Source: Senegalia massiliensis (GTDB taxonomy: Bacteria > Bacillota > Clostridia > Tissierellales > SIT17). From it: 64,000 nucleotides of DNA. The stretch covers positions 697,767 to 761,766 of the forward strand of contig NZ_LR130786.1 of NCBI RefSeq assembly GCF_900626135.1. Reading direction: 5' to 3'. Position numbers and translations under genes: made by a program. Of the stretch, positions 12,525 through 21,066 are shown in pieces (position 1 is the first letter of the stretch; the number at the start of each line of letters is the position of its first letter). The notes under the pieces were generated by a model that saw only the letters and a list, made by a program, of their open reading frames with translations, was not told the origin of the DNA and searched no databases.

Positions 12525-13808
12525 TTATCCTACTATACCTATAAGAATTAATAAAGCTCCAAATAGAACTCCACCAAATCCTAATATAAGTAATTGTCCA
12601 AATAATTTTTGTTTATCTTCTTCTTCAGGTGCATTTGCCATTGCAAGTGCTCCAAGTGTTGATAAAGGAGAATTAGTTACAAAATGTGATCCAAGTATTA
12701 TCGCTGTAATAAGTGTAGGTCCTGATACACCATTCAACCTTTCTACAAGCCCTGGAACTGTTGTTATAAGTGTAGGCATAACTACACCGGAAGCAGATGA
12801 TACAGCTGACATAAGACCAGCTATTATTGATATTATAGGAGCAGCTGTCGTAGAATTCATAAATGTAGATAACCCATCAGTTAAATAATCTATTCCTCCT
12901 GCTATAGTAACTACATTTACAAGCACACCAACTCCTGTTACAAGTAATAATGTTCCCCATGGTATTGCTGCTATAGTTTTCTTCTGATCTGCTGACTTTA
13001 AAAGAAGTAATATAACTCCACCTACAAATGCTGAAAAACCTATATGTGCTTTAAAACCTATTATAGCTACTACTACTAAGCCTATTACTACTAATGTATT
13101 TATCTGAATTTTATTAAAAGGAGCAGGCTTTACTTTATCTGCTGACATATCCTTTTTTAATTTAAATCCACCTAAAGCAAAGTATAAAACAGCTGCAACT
13201 ATAACTTGAGCTATTATCATATTAATAAAGACATGCATACTTGTATCATAACCTGCTGCCTGTGCAAGTTGTGTTCCAATTATACCTGTAGGAGCTATTG
13301 GCGAAAGACCTCCAGCATTGGCTCCAGATATTACCATAGCAGCCATTAGTAGTGAACTGATTTTCTCTTCATTTCCTACTGCCATAGCAATTGGTAATAC
13401 TAATGCACAAACTGCGATATTACCAGGTCCTACTGCTGCTAATATAAGTGAAAATAAGAAGAAAAGTATTGGAATAAGTTTTCTATTTCCCTTAGCTAAA
13501 TGAGATGATTTACGTGCTAATAATTCAAGTGTTCCGTTAACTCTTGCAATACTGAATAAAAATGTCATACCTACTAATATAAGAAATAATTTTGTTGAAA
13601 ATCCTGCTATAAGTGGTTTACCTTTAGCAGCAGCGGACGACATAGCAACTAAATTTTCTACCCCTGGATCTGTAGATATATTTGTCATTACAAAAAAGCC
13701 TAAAATATATGCAAATGCTATACTTACAAGTCCTGTATTAACTCCTCTTTTAAATCCAATAAATATTGCTAATATTAAAACTAACAATGACACTAAACCT
13801 AAACTCAT
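12525..13808 (-). CDS. MatC-type dicarboxylate permease (ion-transporter superfamily)
   Basis: Integral membrane carrier, 427 residues, about 12 membrane segments in two halves. The N-terminus (MSLGLVSLLVLILAIFIG, with FKRGVNTGLVSIAFAYILG) matches the MatC N-terminal domain known from malonate carriers. Paired motifs AVGPGNIAVCALVLPIA and SGANAGGLSPIAPTGIIG in the first half, and SSASGVVMPTLI and SHFVTNSPLSTLGALA in the second, fit dicarboxylate carriers of this superfamily. Located between mmdB and a CoA-transferase gene, it most likely imports a dicarboxylate (succinate, malonate or methylmalonate) that feeds the decarboxylase. Substrate is inference. SD AAGGGGG. Confidence 0.82.
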   Translation of the reverse strand: MSLGLVSLLVLILAIFIGFKRGVNTGLVSIAFAYILGFFVMTNISTDPGVENLVAMSSAAAKGKPLIAGFSTKLFLILVGMTFLFSIARVNGTLELLARKSSHLAKGNRKLIPILFFLFSLILAAVGPGNIAVCALVLPIAMAVGNEEKISSLLMAAMVISGANAGGLSPIAPTGIIGTQLAQAAGYDTSMHVFINMIIAQVIVAAVLYFALGGFKLKKDMSADKVKPAPFNKIQINTLVVIGLVVVAIIGFKAHIGFSAFVGGVILLLLKSADQKKTIAAIPWGTLLLVTGVGVLVNVVTIAGGIDYLTDGLSTFMNSTTAAPIISIIAGLMSAVSSASGVVMPTLITTVPGLVERLNGVSGPTLITAIILGSHFVTNSPLSTLGALAMANAPEEEDKQKLFGQLLILGFGGVLFGALLILIGIVG

Positions 13809-13840
13809 AAATTACTTCCCCCTTTTATTTTAAATCACTA

Positions 13841-13868
13841 AAAATATTTGGAATATTCCAAATATTTT
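13841..13868. repeat. Perfect 28-base palindrome (second of a tandem pair)
   Basis: AAAATATTTGGAAT followed by its exact reverse complement. On the minus strand it is followed by TTAGTG. It is contiguous with the 44-base palindrome 13869-13912, together making a double hairpin between mmdB and the matC-like gene. Confidence 0.85.
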
Positions 13869-13912
13869 ACATCAAGTTTCTTTTAAGGCTAGCCTTAAAA
13901 GAAACTTGATGT
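13869..13912. repeat. Perfect 44-base palindrome after mmdB
   Basis: ACATCAAGTTTCTTTTAAGG followed by CT and then the exact complement: 22-base arms with no mismatch and no loop, centred on GGCTAGCC. It starts 20 bases beyond the mmdB stop. No T-run follows directly on the minus strand because the second palindrome begins at once. Possible roles are termination (as a pair), mRNA 3'-end protection, or a protein-binding site. Confidence 0.85.
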
Positions 13913-13932
13913 ATTAATTTTTAGATGTTCAT

Positions 13933-15063
13933 CTAACCAAAGAACATTAATAATAATCCTGCTGCTACTGCTGAACCTATTACTCCTGCTACATTAGGTC
14001 CCATAGCGTGCATTAGTAAAAAGTTAGAAGGATTTTCTTTTTGTCCAACTTTTTGTGCAACTCTTGCAGCCATTGGTACTGCTGATACTCCAGCAGCTCC
14101 AATTATAGGATTTATCTTACCTCCACTTAATTTATACATTACACGTCCAAATAATACTCCAGTTGCTGTTCCTACTGAAAAAGCAACAAGACCTAGTGCA
14201 ATAATACTTAAAGTTTCAGGTGTTAAGAATAATTCTGCTTTAGCTTTTGCTCCAACTGTAATTCCAAGAAGTATTGTCACTATGTACATAAGTGAGTTTT
14301 GAGTTGTTTCTGTTAGTTTTGGAACTACTCCTGATTCTCTTATTAAGTTACCTAACATTAACATACCAATTAAAGCTGCTGCTGATGGTAATAAAAGAAT
14401 GGTAAATAGTGCTACAACTATAGGAAACAATACCTTTTCAGTTTTTGAAACAGGTCTTAGTTGTTCCATTTTTACTTGTCTTTGCTCTTTTGTTGTAAGT
14501 GCTTTCATTATAGGTGGTTGTATTATAGGTACTAATGCCATATATGAATAAGCAGCTATTGCAATAGGACCTAATAAATCTGGTGCAAGTTTTGATGTTA
14601 AAAATAAAGCTGTAGGTCCATCTGCTCCTCCTATAATAGCAACTGATGCTGCTTCTGGTCCTGAAAAGCTAACAAATGGTATTATTTTGTTTAAAAATAT
14701 TGCTCCTAAAAATGTAAAGAATATACCAAATTGTGCTGCTGCTCCAAGTAATAAACTTTTGGGATTAGCAATTAAAGGGCCAAAATCTGTTCCTGCTCCT
14801 ACGCATAGAAAAATAAGAGGAGGGTAAATTCCAAGTTCTGTTCCTTGGTAAATATAATATAAAAGTCCCCCTTCATCCATAAGCCCTGCAAGTGGCATAT
14901 TTACAAGTAACATACCGAATGCTATGGGTATTAATAAATAAGGCTCATATCCTTTTTTAATAGCTAGATATAGAAATATTAATGCTATACCTATCATAAT
15001 AAATTCTCCAAGAGTCATAGCTGCAAAGCCGGTACTCTCCCAAAATTCGAGTAAAATATCCAT
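13933..15063 (-). CDS. mmdB: Sodium-pumping methylmalonyl-CoA decarboxylase, beta subunit
   Basis: Membrane subunit that decarboxylates carboxybiotin and couples this to sodium export. 376 residues with about nine to eleven membrane segments. The family region PPLIFLCVGAGTDFGPL is followed by ASVAIIGGADGPTALF, whose aspartate (about 148) corresponds to the essential aspartate of OadB/MmdB proteins; the C-terminal region carries AAGVSAVPMAARVAQK and MGPNVAGVIGSAVAAG. OadB and GcdB homologues are very similar; the methylmalonyl-CoA assignment rests on the neighbouring mmdA, epimerase and mutase genes. SD AAGGAAGG. Confidence 0.95.
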   Translation of the reverse strand: MDILLEFWESTGFAAMTLGEFIMIGIALIFLYLAIKKGYEPYLLIPIAFGMLLVNMPLAGLMDEGGLLYYIYQGTELGIYPPLIFLCVGAGTDFGPLIANPKSLLLGAAAQFGIFFTFLGAIFLNKIIPFVSFSGPEAASVAIIGGADGPTALFLTSKLAPDLLGPIAIAAYSYMALVPIIQPPIMKALTTKEQRQVKMEQLRPVSKTEKVLFPIVVALFTILLLPSAAALIGMLMLGNLIRESGVVPKLTETTQNSLMYIVTILLGITVGAKAKAELFLTPETLSIIALGLVAFSVGTATGVLFGRVMYKLSGGKINPIIGAAGVSAVPMAARVAQKVGQKENPSNFLLMHAMGPNVAGVIGSAVAAGLLLMFFG

Positions 15064-15093
15064 CTAGAGTTACCTTCCTTTCTATTAGTAATA

Positions 15094-15498
15094 TTATTCT
15101 AAGGATATTAATGGGTCTCCTGAATTAACAGATGCTCCCTTAGAAGTATTTACTGCTGCAACTTTTCCACTTCTTGGTGCTACTATTTCATTTTCCATTT
15201 TCATAGCTTCAAGTATTAATAAAACATCTCCCTCAGAAACACTATCCCCTTCTGATACTTTTATATCTAATACTGAACCAGGCATAGGTGCGCTAACTGT
15301 CTCTGCACCTTGTGGTACAGCTTTTGGTGTAGAAGCTTTTGGTTTTTCTTGTTTTTTAGGTTGTGGTGCTGGAGATGGTTCTGGTCTTTTTACTTGTGTA
15401 GTAACTTGACTAGGTCTTGACTCACTTGAACTTGCTCCTACTTCTTCTACTTCAACCTCGTAAGTATTTCCATTTACAGATATATTATATTTTTTCAT
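15094..15498 (-). CDS. mmdC: Methylmalonyl-CoA decarboxylase, gamma subunit (biotin carrier)
   Basis: Carries the carboxyl group on biotin from the carboxyltransferase (MmdA) to the membrane subunit (MmdB). 134 residues: a short N-terminal strand region (MKKYNISVNGNTYEVEVEEV), a flexible Pro/Ala/Lys linker (about 25-65), and a biotinyl domain with SAPMPGSVLDI and the biotinylation motif EAMKMEN, where Lys100 is the attachment site. BirA (9886-10869) is a likely partner. SD AAGGAGG; 30 bases before mmdB. Confidence 0.96.
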   Translation of the reverse strand: MKKYNISVNGNTYEVEVEEVGASSSESRPSQVTTQVKRPEPSPAPQPKKQEKPKASTPKAVPQGAETVSAPMPGSVLDIKVSEGDSVSEGDVLLILEAMKMENEIVAPRSGKVAAVNTSKGASVNSGDPLISLE

Positions 15499-15511
15499 AT
15501 TGATATCCTCC

Positions 15512-15898
15512 TTATTTCATTTTACTTATCTTATTATATACTGCTCTTTCTCGTCCCGCCTTCATCCATATTGGAGAAGTTTGTTGAATTCTTCTTATAT
15601 TCTTTATATTTATATTCTCTACTCTACTTCCAGTATGTGCTGCTATTGCTGCTGCAATAACTGCAACTATTTCTTCATCATTATCAACTATTTCTTCTGT
15701 ACCCTCTGCAATTGCATTGTCTCCAATAGGAGGAGTTTCTTTTTTAACAGATGTCTTTTTGGAATCATCTTTATAAAATATTGCTTTAAACCCACCTAAT
15801 ATCAAAGAGATAATGATAAGCGTGAGAAATACTATACCCATACTAAATAGAGTCACTATTAATCCTTCTGAAAGATTAACTCCATCTTGTAAATTCAT
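15512..15898 (-). CDS. mmdD: Methylmalonyl-CoA decarboxylase, delta subunit (OadG-like)
   Basis: Small membrane anchor that assembles the decarboxylase complex. 128 residues: one N-terminal transmembrane helix (LIVTLFSMGIVFLTLIIISL), a charged and acidic linker, and a C-terminal segment with EIVAVIAAAIAAHTG and a final SPIWMKAGRERA, the usual ending of OadG/MmdD proteins that contacts the carboxyltransferase. SD AGAGAGGTG. Lies 13 bases before mmdC and 27 bases after mmdA. Confidence 0.93.
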   Translation of the reverse strand: MNLQDGVNLSEGLIVTLFSMGIVFLTLIIISLILGGFKAIFYKDDSKKTSVKKETPPIGDNAIAEGTEEIVDNDEEIVAVIAAAIAAHTGSRVENINIKNIRRIQQTSPIWMKAGRERAVYNKISKMK

Positions 15899-15925
15899 CT
15901 ACTCTCACCTCTCTAACTAATAGTA

Positions 15926-17473
15926 TTATAACGGAAGATTACCATGCTTCTTAGCTGGCATTTCTTCTCTTTTACTTGCTAACATATCAAAAGCATTTAT
16001 TATTCTTGGTCTAGTTAATTGAGGTTCTATTACATCATCAATGTATCCTCTAGATGCTGCCACATAAGGATTTGCTACAGTATCTCTATACTCACCTATT
16101 TTTTCACTTCTTGTCTTTATAGCATCTTCTGAATTTTTTATTTCTTTTCTAAAGATTATATTTGCTGCACCTTCTGGCCCCATTACTGCTATTTCTGCAC
16201 TAGGCCAAGCAAGTACAAAATCTGATTTAAGATGTCTTGAACACATTGCAATATATGCTCCACCATAAGCTTTTCTTAATATTACAGTAACTTTTGGTAC
16301 CGTAGCTTCAGAGTATGCATATAACATTTTAGCCCCATGTCTTATAATTCCACCATATTCTTGTCCAGTTCCTGGTAAAAATCCTGGAACATCTACGAGA
16401 GTTAGAAGTGGGATGTTAAATGCATCACAAGTTCTTATGAATCTTGCTGCCTTGTCTGAAGCATTTATATCTAAACATCCTGCTAAAACTTTTGGTTGAT
16501 TAGCTATTACACCTACTGATCTACCATTTAGTCTCATAAATCCTGTCATTATATTTTGTGCATAATATGGTTGTACTTCTAAAAACTCACCATTATCTCC
16601 TAATATAGATATTATATCTTTCATATCATAAGGCTTATTTGGATTTTCTGGTATTATCTCATTTAATTTTTCTTCTATACGATTTATATCATCTTGTGAA
16701 TCAAAGCTTGGAGCATCTTCTAAATTATTAGAAGGTAAGAAACTAAGTAATGTCTTGATATTATCTAATGTTTCTTCTTCTGTATTATTTATAAAATGTG
16801 CTACACCACTAGTACTGTTATGTGTCATAGCTCCACCTAATTCTTCAGCTGAAACTTCTTCTCCTGTAACTGTCTTTATAACTTGTGGACCAGTTATAAA
16901 CATTTTACTTGTATTATCTACCATAAATATAAAGTCAGTTAAAGCTGGAGAATATACCGCTCCACCTGCACATGGACCCATTATAACTGATATTTGAGGT
17001 ATTACACCTGAAGCTTTAGTATTGTTATAGAATATATTTCCATATCCAAAAAGTGCATCTACACCTTCTTGTATTCTTGCTCCACCAGAATCATTTATAC
17101 CAATTAAAGGAGCACCTACTTTAATTGCCATTTCTTGTACTTTACAAATTTTTGCTGCATGCATTTCACCAAGTGAACCACCTATCACAGTGAAATCTTG
17201 AGCAAATACATATATTAATCTTCCATTGATAGTTCCATATCCTGTAACAACACCTTCACCAGGAGCCTTTTTCTTTTCCATGCCAAAATTAGTACATCTA
17301 TGTTCAATAAATGCATCTATTTCAATAAAACTACCATCATCTAATAAATATTCTATTCTTTCTCTTGCAGTCATTTTACCTTTTGCATGTTGTTTTTCAA
17401 TACTCTTTTCTCCACCGCCAAGTCTTATATTTTCTTTTCTTTGGCGTAATTCTTCTACTCTTTTATTAGACAT
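15926..17473 (-). CDS. mmdA: Methylmalonyl-CoA decarboxylase, alpha subunit (carboxyltransferase)
   Basis: Transfers the carboxyl group of (S)-methylmalonyl-CoA to biotin on MmdC, giving propionyl-CoA. 515 residues, the normal size of the carboxyltransferase family shared with propionyl-CoA carboxylase beta. Both crotonase-like halves are present; landmarks are [69 protein letters not shown] and the C-terminal [11 protein letters not shown]. No biotin carboxylase gene is present while mmdB, mmdC and mmdD are, so the complex should work as a decarboxylase and sodium pump rather than an ATP-dependent carboxylase. SD TAGGAGG. Confidence 0.96.
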   Translation of the reverse strand: MSNKRVEELRQRKENIRLGGGEKSIEKQHAKGKMTARERIEYLLDDGSFIEIDAFIEHRCTNFGMEKKKAPGEGVVTGYGTINGRLIYVFAQDFTVIGGSLGEMHAAKICKVQEMAIKVGAPLIGINDSGGARIQEGVDALFGYGNIFYNNTKASGVIPQISVIMGPCAGGAVYSPALTDFIFMVDNTSKMFITGPQVIKTVTGEEVSAEELGGAMTHNSTSGVAHFINNTEEETLDNIKTLLSFLPSNNLEDAPSFDSQDDINRIEEKLNEIIPENPNKPYDMKDIISILGDNGEFLEVQPYYAQNIMTGFMRLNGRSVGVIANQPKVLAGCLDINASDKAARFIRTCDAFNIPLLTLVDVPGFLPGTGQEYGGIIRHGAKMLYAYSEATVPKVTVILRKAYGGAYIAMCSRHLKSDFVLAWPSAEIAVMGPEGAANIIFRKEIKNSEDAIKTRSEKIGEYRDTVANPYVAASRGYIDDVIEPQLTRPRIINAFDMLASKREEMPAKKHGNLPL

Positions 17474-17493
17474 TTATAAACCTCCTAGCCACA

Positions 17494-17895
17494 TTAATCT
17501 CTTTGGCATAATTCTATTAATACACCATGAGTACTTTTTGGATGTAAAAATGCTATTTTTGCTCCACCAGCACCATATCTTGGTTTTTCATCAATCATTC
17601 TTATACCTTTTTCTTTCATTTCTTCTATAGCTTTTTCTATATTATCTACTCTATAAGCTATATGTTGAACACCTTGACCCTTTTTTTCAATATATTTTGC
17701 TATAGGACCGTCTTTATCTGTAGATTCCAATAATTCCATTTCTGTATCACCTATAGGTAAAAATGCAACTTTTACCTTTTGCTCCTCTACAGTTTCTGTA
17801 CCTTGTAAATCCATACCTAAAACATCTGTATAAAATTTTAATGTTTCCTCTAAATCTTTTACAGCTATACCTATATGATCTACTTTACCTACCAT
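17494..17895 (-). CDS. mce: Methylmalonyl-CoA epimerase
   Basis: Interconverts (R)- and (S)-methylmalonyl-CoA, linking the mutase, which makes the R form, with the decarboxylase, which uses the S form. 133 residues in the vicinal-oxygen-chelate fold as two beta-alpha-beta-beta-beta repeats. Metal-ligand positions are visible: DHIGIAVKDLEETLKFY near the N-terminus, MELLEST, GVQHIAYRVDN and the C-terminal GVLIELCQ. SD AAAGGAGG. Set 20 bases from mmdA and 15 bases from meaB in the same transcript. Confidence 0.95.
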   Translation of the reverse strand: MVGKVDHIGIAVKDLEETLKFYTDVLGMDLQGTETVEEQKVKVAFLPIGDTEMELLESTDKDGPIAKYIEKKGQGVQHIAYRVDNIEKAIEEMKEKGIRMIDEKPRYGAGGAKIAFLHPKSTHGVLIELCQRD

Positions 17896-17909
17896 TTTAC
17901 ATTCCTCCT

Positions 17910-18839
17910 TTAAATAATAGCATTAAATAATTCATCCTTAGCACTATAAGGATCTACTTCTTTATTGTACACGTCTTTTAATATGTTGTCTAAAAGATTA
18001 TATATATCTCTATCATTAAATATTCTAGACTTAATTTCTTGTTCAACTAAATCTATTATCTCAGATCTCAGTCTCTCCGTTCTCTTACCTTCTAATTCCC
18101 CAGATGATACTAAGTACTCCTTATGACAGATAATTTCTTTCACTAAATCTTTTATTCCTTCATTTTGACTTGCTATAACATTTAATATAGGTGGCTTTTT
18201 ATCAGAATTATCCATTTCCACCATCATCTTTATTTCCCCTGTAGTTCTCTCAGCTCCATCTAAATCACTTTTATTTATAGCAAAAATATCTGCAATTTCC
18301 ATTATACCTGCCTTTATAGCTTGAATATCATCTCCAAGTCCTGGTACCATCACCATAACAACTGTATCCGCTGTTTTAACTATATCAACTTCAGATTGTC
18401 CTACGCCTACAGTTTCAATGAAAATATAGTCACATCCAAAAGCATCAAATATTTTTATAGCTGCATATGTTGCTTTTGAAAGCCCACCTAAGTGTCCTCT
18501 TGTTCCCATACTCCTTATAAATACATTAGGGTCAGTTGATAGTTTATTCATTCTTATTCTATCTCCTAATATTGAACCACCAGTGAAAGGACTAGTGGGA
18601 TCTATAGCAATGATTCCCACTTTTTTACCCTTATCACTTAATTCTTTACTCAATCTATAAGTAAGTGTTGATTTTCCTCCACCAGGTGGTCCTGTAATTC
18701 CTACAATATGAGCATTTCCTGTGTATTTATATATTTCTTTTAAAATTTCTAAAGCTCCTTTTTCATTATTTTCAGCTTTAGTAATCGCTCTAGCACAGGC
18801 TCTTTTATCTCCTTCAAGTAATTTCTTTACTAAATCCAA
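17910..18839 (-). CDS. meaB: MeaB-type GTPase chaperone of methylmalonyl-CoA mutase
   Basis: G3E-family GTPase that gates cobalamin loading and protects or reactivates the mutase. About 309 residues. Walker A GPPGGGKSTLT, the metal-binding DPTSPFTGGSILGDRIRM, FIETVGVGQSEVDI, a GTP-binding NKSD motif (AINKSDLDGAERT) and a C-terminal dimerisation helix are present. Start: the frame opens at two GTG codons, but AGGTGG covers them and lies 8 bases before a TTG that begins LDLVKKLLEGD as in homologues, so I use TTG at 18839. Adjacent to both mutase genes. Confidence 0.94.
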   Translation of the reverse strand: MDLVKKLLEGDKRACARAITKAENNEKGALEILKEIYKYTGNAHIVGITGPPGGGKSTLTYRLSKELSDKGKKVGIIAIDPTSPFTGGSILGDRIRMNKLSTDPNVFIRSMGTRGHLGGLSKATYAAIKIFDAFGCDYIFIETVGVGQSEVDIVKTADTVVMVMVPGLGDDIQAIKAGIMEIADIFAINKSDLDGAERTTGEIKMMVEMDNSDKKPPILNVIASQNEGIKDLVKEIICHKEYLVSSGELEGKRTERLRSEIIDLVEQEIKSRIFNDRDIYNLLDNILKDVYNKEVDPYSAKDELFNAII

Positions 18840-18861
18840 TATTAGCACCACCTAATTTTAG

Positions 18862-19257
18862 TTACTTCTTTAAGTTGTTTTTTATAAATTCAATAGTAGT
18901 AGTAGTAGGTGTTCCAGGTGTAAATACTTCTTCTATACCTGCTTTTTTAAGTTCTGGTATATCATCTTCTGGAATAACTCCTCCTCCAATAATAAGTATA
19001 TCTTCTGCATCTTCTGCTTTCAATAGTTCAACTACCTTAGGAAACAAATGATTATGTGCACCTGATAATATACTTAAAGCTACAACATCAACATCTTCTT
19101 GTATTGCTGATGCCACTATTTGTTCTGGAGTTTGTCTAAGTCCTGTATAAATTACTTCCATCCCTGCATCTCTTAAAGCTCTTGCAATAACTTTTGCTCC
19201 TCTATCATGACCATCTAATCCTGGTTTAGCAACTAATACTCTAATAGGTCTATCCAT
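18862..19257 (-). CDS. mcmB: Methylmalonyl-CoA mutase, small cobalamin-binding subunit
   Basis: B12-binding half of a split methylmalonyl-CoA mutase. 131 residues, equal to the C-terminal domain of single-chain mutases. Cobalamin contacts: [18 protein letters not shown] (the DxHxxG motif with the lower axial histidine), [10 protein letters not shown] and [12 protein letters not shown]. Split mutases of this kind (about 560 + 130 residues) are common in Clostridia and archaea. Follows the large subunit by 23 bases and precedes meaB by 22 bases. SD TAGGAGG. Confidence 0.95.
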   Translation of the reverse strand: MDRPIRVLVAKPGLDGHDRGAKVIARALRDAGMEVIYTGLRQTPEQIVASAIQEDVDVVALSILSGAHNHLFPKVVELLKAEDAEDILIIGGGVIPEDDIPELKKAGIEEVFTPGTPTTTTIEFIKNNLKK

Positions 19258-19280
19258 TTAAAATCCTCCTAATCTTTTTC

Positions 19281-20960
19281 TTATAACATTACTGCTTGTT
19301 CATATTCTCCAAATACTTCTCTCATTACTCCACATATTTCTCCTAATGTAGCATATTCTTTTACAGCATCTATTATATATGGCATAACATTTTCATCTGA
19401 TTCACATGCATTTCTTAAAGCTTTTAATTTAGACTCAACTTCATCATTATTTCTTTCTGATTTAAGTTTATTTATTTTTTCAACTTGCATTTCTCCAACT
19501 TTAGGATCTACTTTTAGTAGATCTTTCACTGGTTCTTCTTCTGCTTGGAATTTATTCATTCCTACTACTATTTGTTCTCCTGATTCTATTGATTTTTGAT
19601 ATCTATATGCAGCATCCATTATTTCTTTTTGAATATACCCCATATCAATTGCTTTTGGTGCTCCACCTATTTCATCTATCTTTTCAATATATTCCATAGC
19701 TTTCTTTTCAATTTCATCAGTTTTAGCTTCTACAAAGTATGAACCAGCAAGTGGATCTATAGTATCAGTTACTCCACTTTCATGAGCAACTATTTGCTGT
19801 GTTCTTAGAGCAGTTCTTACAGATTTTTCTGAAGGAAGTGCCAATGCTTCATCTTTAGAATTTGTATGAAGTGATTGAGTGCCTCCAAGTACAGCTGCAA
19901 GTGTTTGAATAGCAACACGAACAATATTGTTTTCAGGCTGTTGAGCTGTAAGAGTTGATCCTCCTGTTTGAGTATGGAATTTAAGCATCATTGATTTAGG
20001 ATTTTTAGCATTATATCTTTCTTTCATAATTCTTGCCCATAACCTTCTAGCTGCTCTATACTTGGCTACTTCTTCAAGTAAATCATTATGTGCATTAAAG
20101 AAAAATGATAATCTTGGTGCAAATGAATCAACATCTAATCCTGCTTTTATAGCAGCATCAACATATGCAATTCCATCAGCTATAGTAAATCCTACTTCTT
20201 GAGCTGCAGTAGATCCTGCTTCTCTTATGTGATAACCTGAAATACTTATTGTATTCCATTTAGGCACATTTTTTGAACAATATTCAAAAATATTAGTTAT
20301 AAGTCTCATAGATGGCTCTGTTGGGAAAATATATGTTCCACGAGCTATATATTCTTTCAATATATCATTTTGTATAGTCCCTCTAAGTTTATCTTCTGAT
20401 ACTCCTTGTTTTTCTGCTACTGCTATATACATAGCAAGTAATACTGCAGCCGGAGCATTTATAGTCATAGATGTACTTACTTTATCTAAAGGTATGCCAT
20501 CAAATAATAACTCCATATCTTTAAGTGAGTCAATTGCAACTCCAACCTTTCCAACTTCCCCTTGAGATAATGAATGGTCAGAATCATACCCAATTTGAGT
20601 TGGTAAATCAAATGCTACAGAAAGTCCAGTAGAACCTTGCTCAACTAAATATTTATATCTTTTATTTGATTCTTCAGCTGTAGCAAATCCTGCATACATT
20701 CTCATTGTCCATAATCTTCCTCTATACATTGTAGGTTGAACACCTCTAGTATAAGGAAATTGACCAGGAAAACCTAGATCTTCATTATAGTTTAACTCAT
20801 CAATATCAAGTGGAGTATAAAGTCTTTCTACTTCAAGACCTGAACCACTTTTAAACTCTTCTTTTCTTTCAGGGAAACGAGATAAAGCTTTATTTAAAGT
20901 ACTCTCTTCCCACTTTTCTCTTGAATCTTTTACTGCTTTCACATTTTCATCATTCTTCAC
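19281..20960 (-). CDS. mcmA: Methylmalonyl-CoA mutase, large catalytic subunit
   Basis: Rearranges succinyl-CoA and (R)-methylmalonyl-CoA with adenosylcobalamin carried by the small subunit. 559 residues forming the TIM-barrel substrate domain. Family segments: [91 protein letters not shown] cut short here as [15 protein letters not shown], and [18 protein letters not shown]. Start codon is GTG with GGAGG seven bases before it. There is no fused B12 domain; that is the next gene. First mutase gene after the CoA-transferase, separated by about 106 bases that may contain an internal promoter. Confidence 0.96.
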   Translation of the reverse strand: MKNDENVKAVKDSREKWEESTLNKALSRFPERKEEFKSGSGLEVERLYTPLDIDELNYNEDLGFPGQFPYTRGVQPTMYRGRLWTMRMYAGFATAEESNKRYKYLVEQGSTGLSVAFDLPTQIGYDSDHSLSQGEVGKVGVAIDSLKDMELLFDGIPLDKVSTSMTINAPAAVLLAMYIAVAEKQGVSEDKLRGTIQNDILKEYIARGTYIFPTEPSMRLITNIFEYCSKNVPKWNTISISGYHIREAGSTAAQEVGFTIADGIAYVDAAIKAGLDVDSFAPRLSFFFNAHNDLLEEVAKYRAARRLWARIMKERYNAKNPKSMMLKFHTQTGGSTLTAQQPENNIVRVAIQTLAAVLGGTQSLHTNSKDEALALPSEKSVRTALRTQQIVAHESGVTDTIDPLAGSYFVEAKTDEIEKKAMEYIEKIDEIGGAPKAIDMGYIQKEIMDAAYRYQKSIESGEQIVVGMNKFQAEEEPVKDLLKVDPKVGEMQVEKINKLKSERNNDEVESKLKALRNACESDENVMPYIIDAVKEYATLGEICGVMREVFGEYEQAVML

Positions 20961-20995
20961 AATTTTGCCTCCTTTAAATTAAAGGTTATTATATC

Positions 20996-21024
20996 ATTAT
21001 AATTTATTTCTAGATTTTTTATAA
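20996..21024 (-). promoter_or_regulatory. Possible internal promoter before mcmA
   Basis: Minus strand TTATAA (21019-21024), 17 bases, TATAAT (20996-21001). The -10 is perfect but the -35 is weak and the region is very AT-rich, so this is only a candidate for separate expression of the mutase-decarboxylase genes. Confidence 0.35.
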
Positions 21025-21066
21025 CATCCCTTCAACAAATATATATTAATATTAATTAATATATTC

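Noticed and set aside
15500-15799. 99-codon plus-strand Tyr/Cys/Phe-rich frame
   Set aside because: Antisense shadow of mmdD; composition is an artefact of repeated GCA/ATA codons.
15926-17473. Propionyl-CoA carboxylase beta subunit instead of decarboxylase alpha
   Set aside because: The proteins are homologous, but mmdB, mmdC and mmdD follow directly and no biotin carboxylase gene is present.
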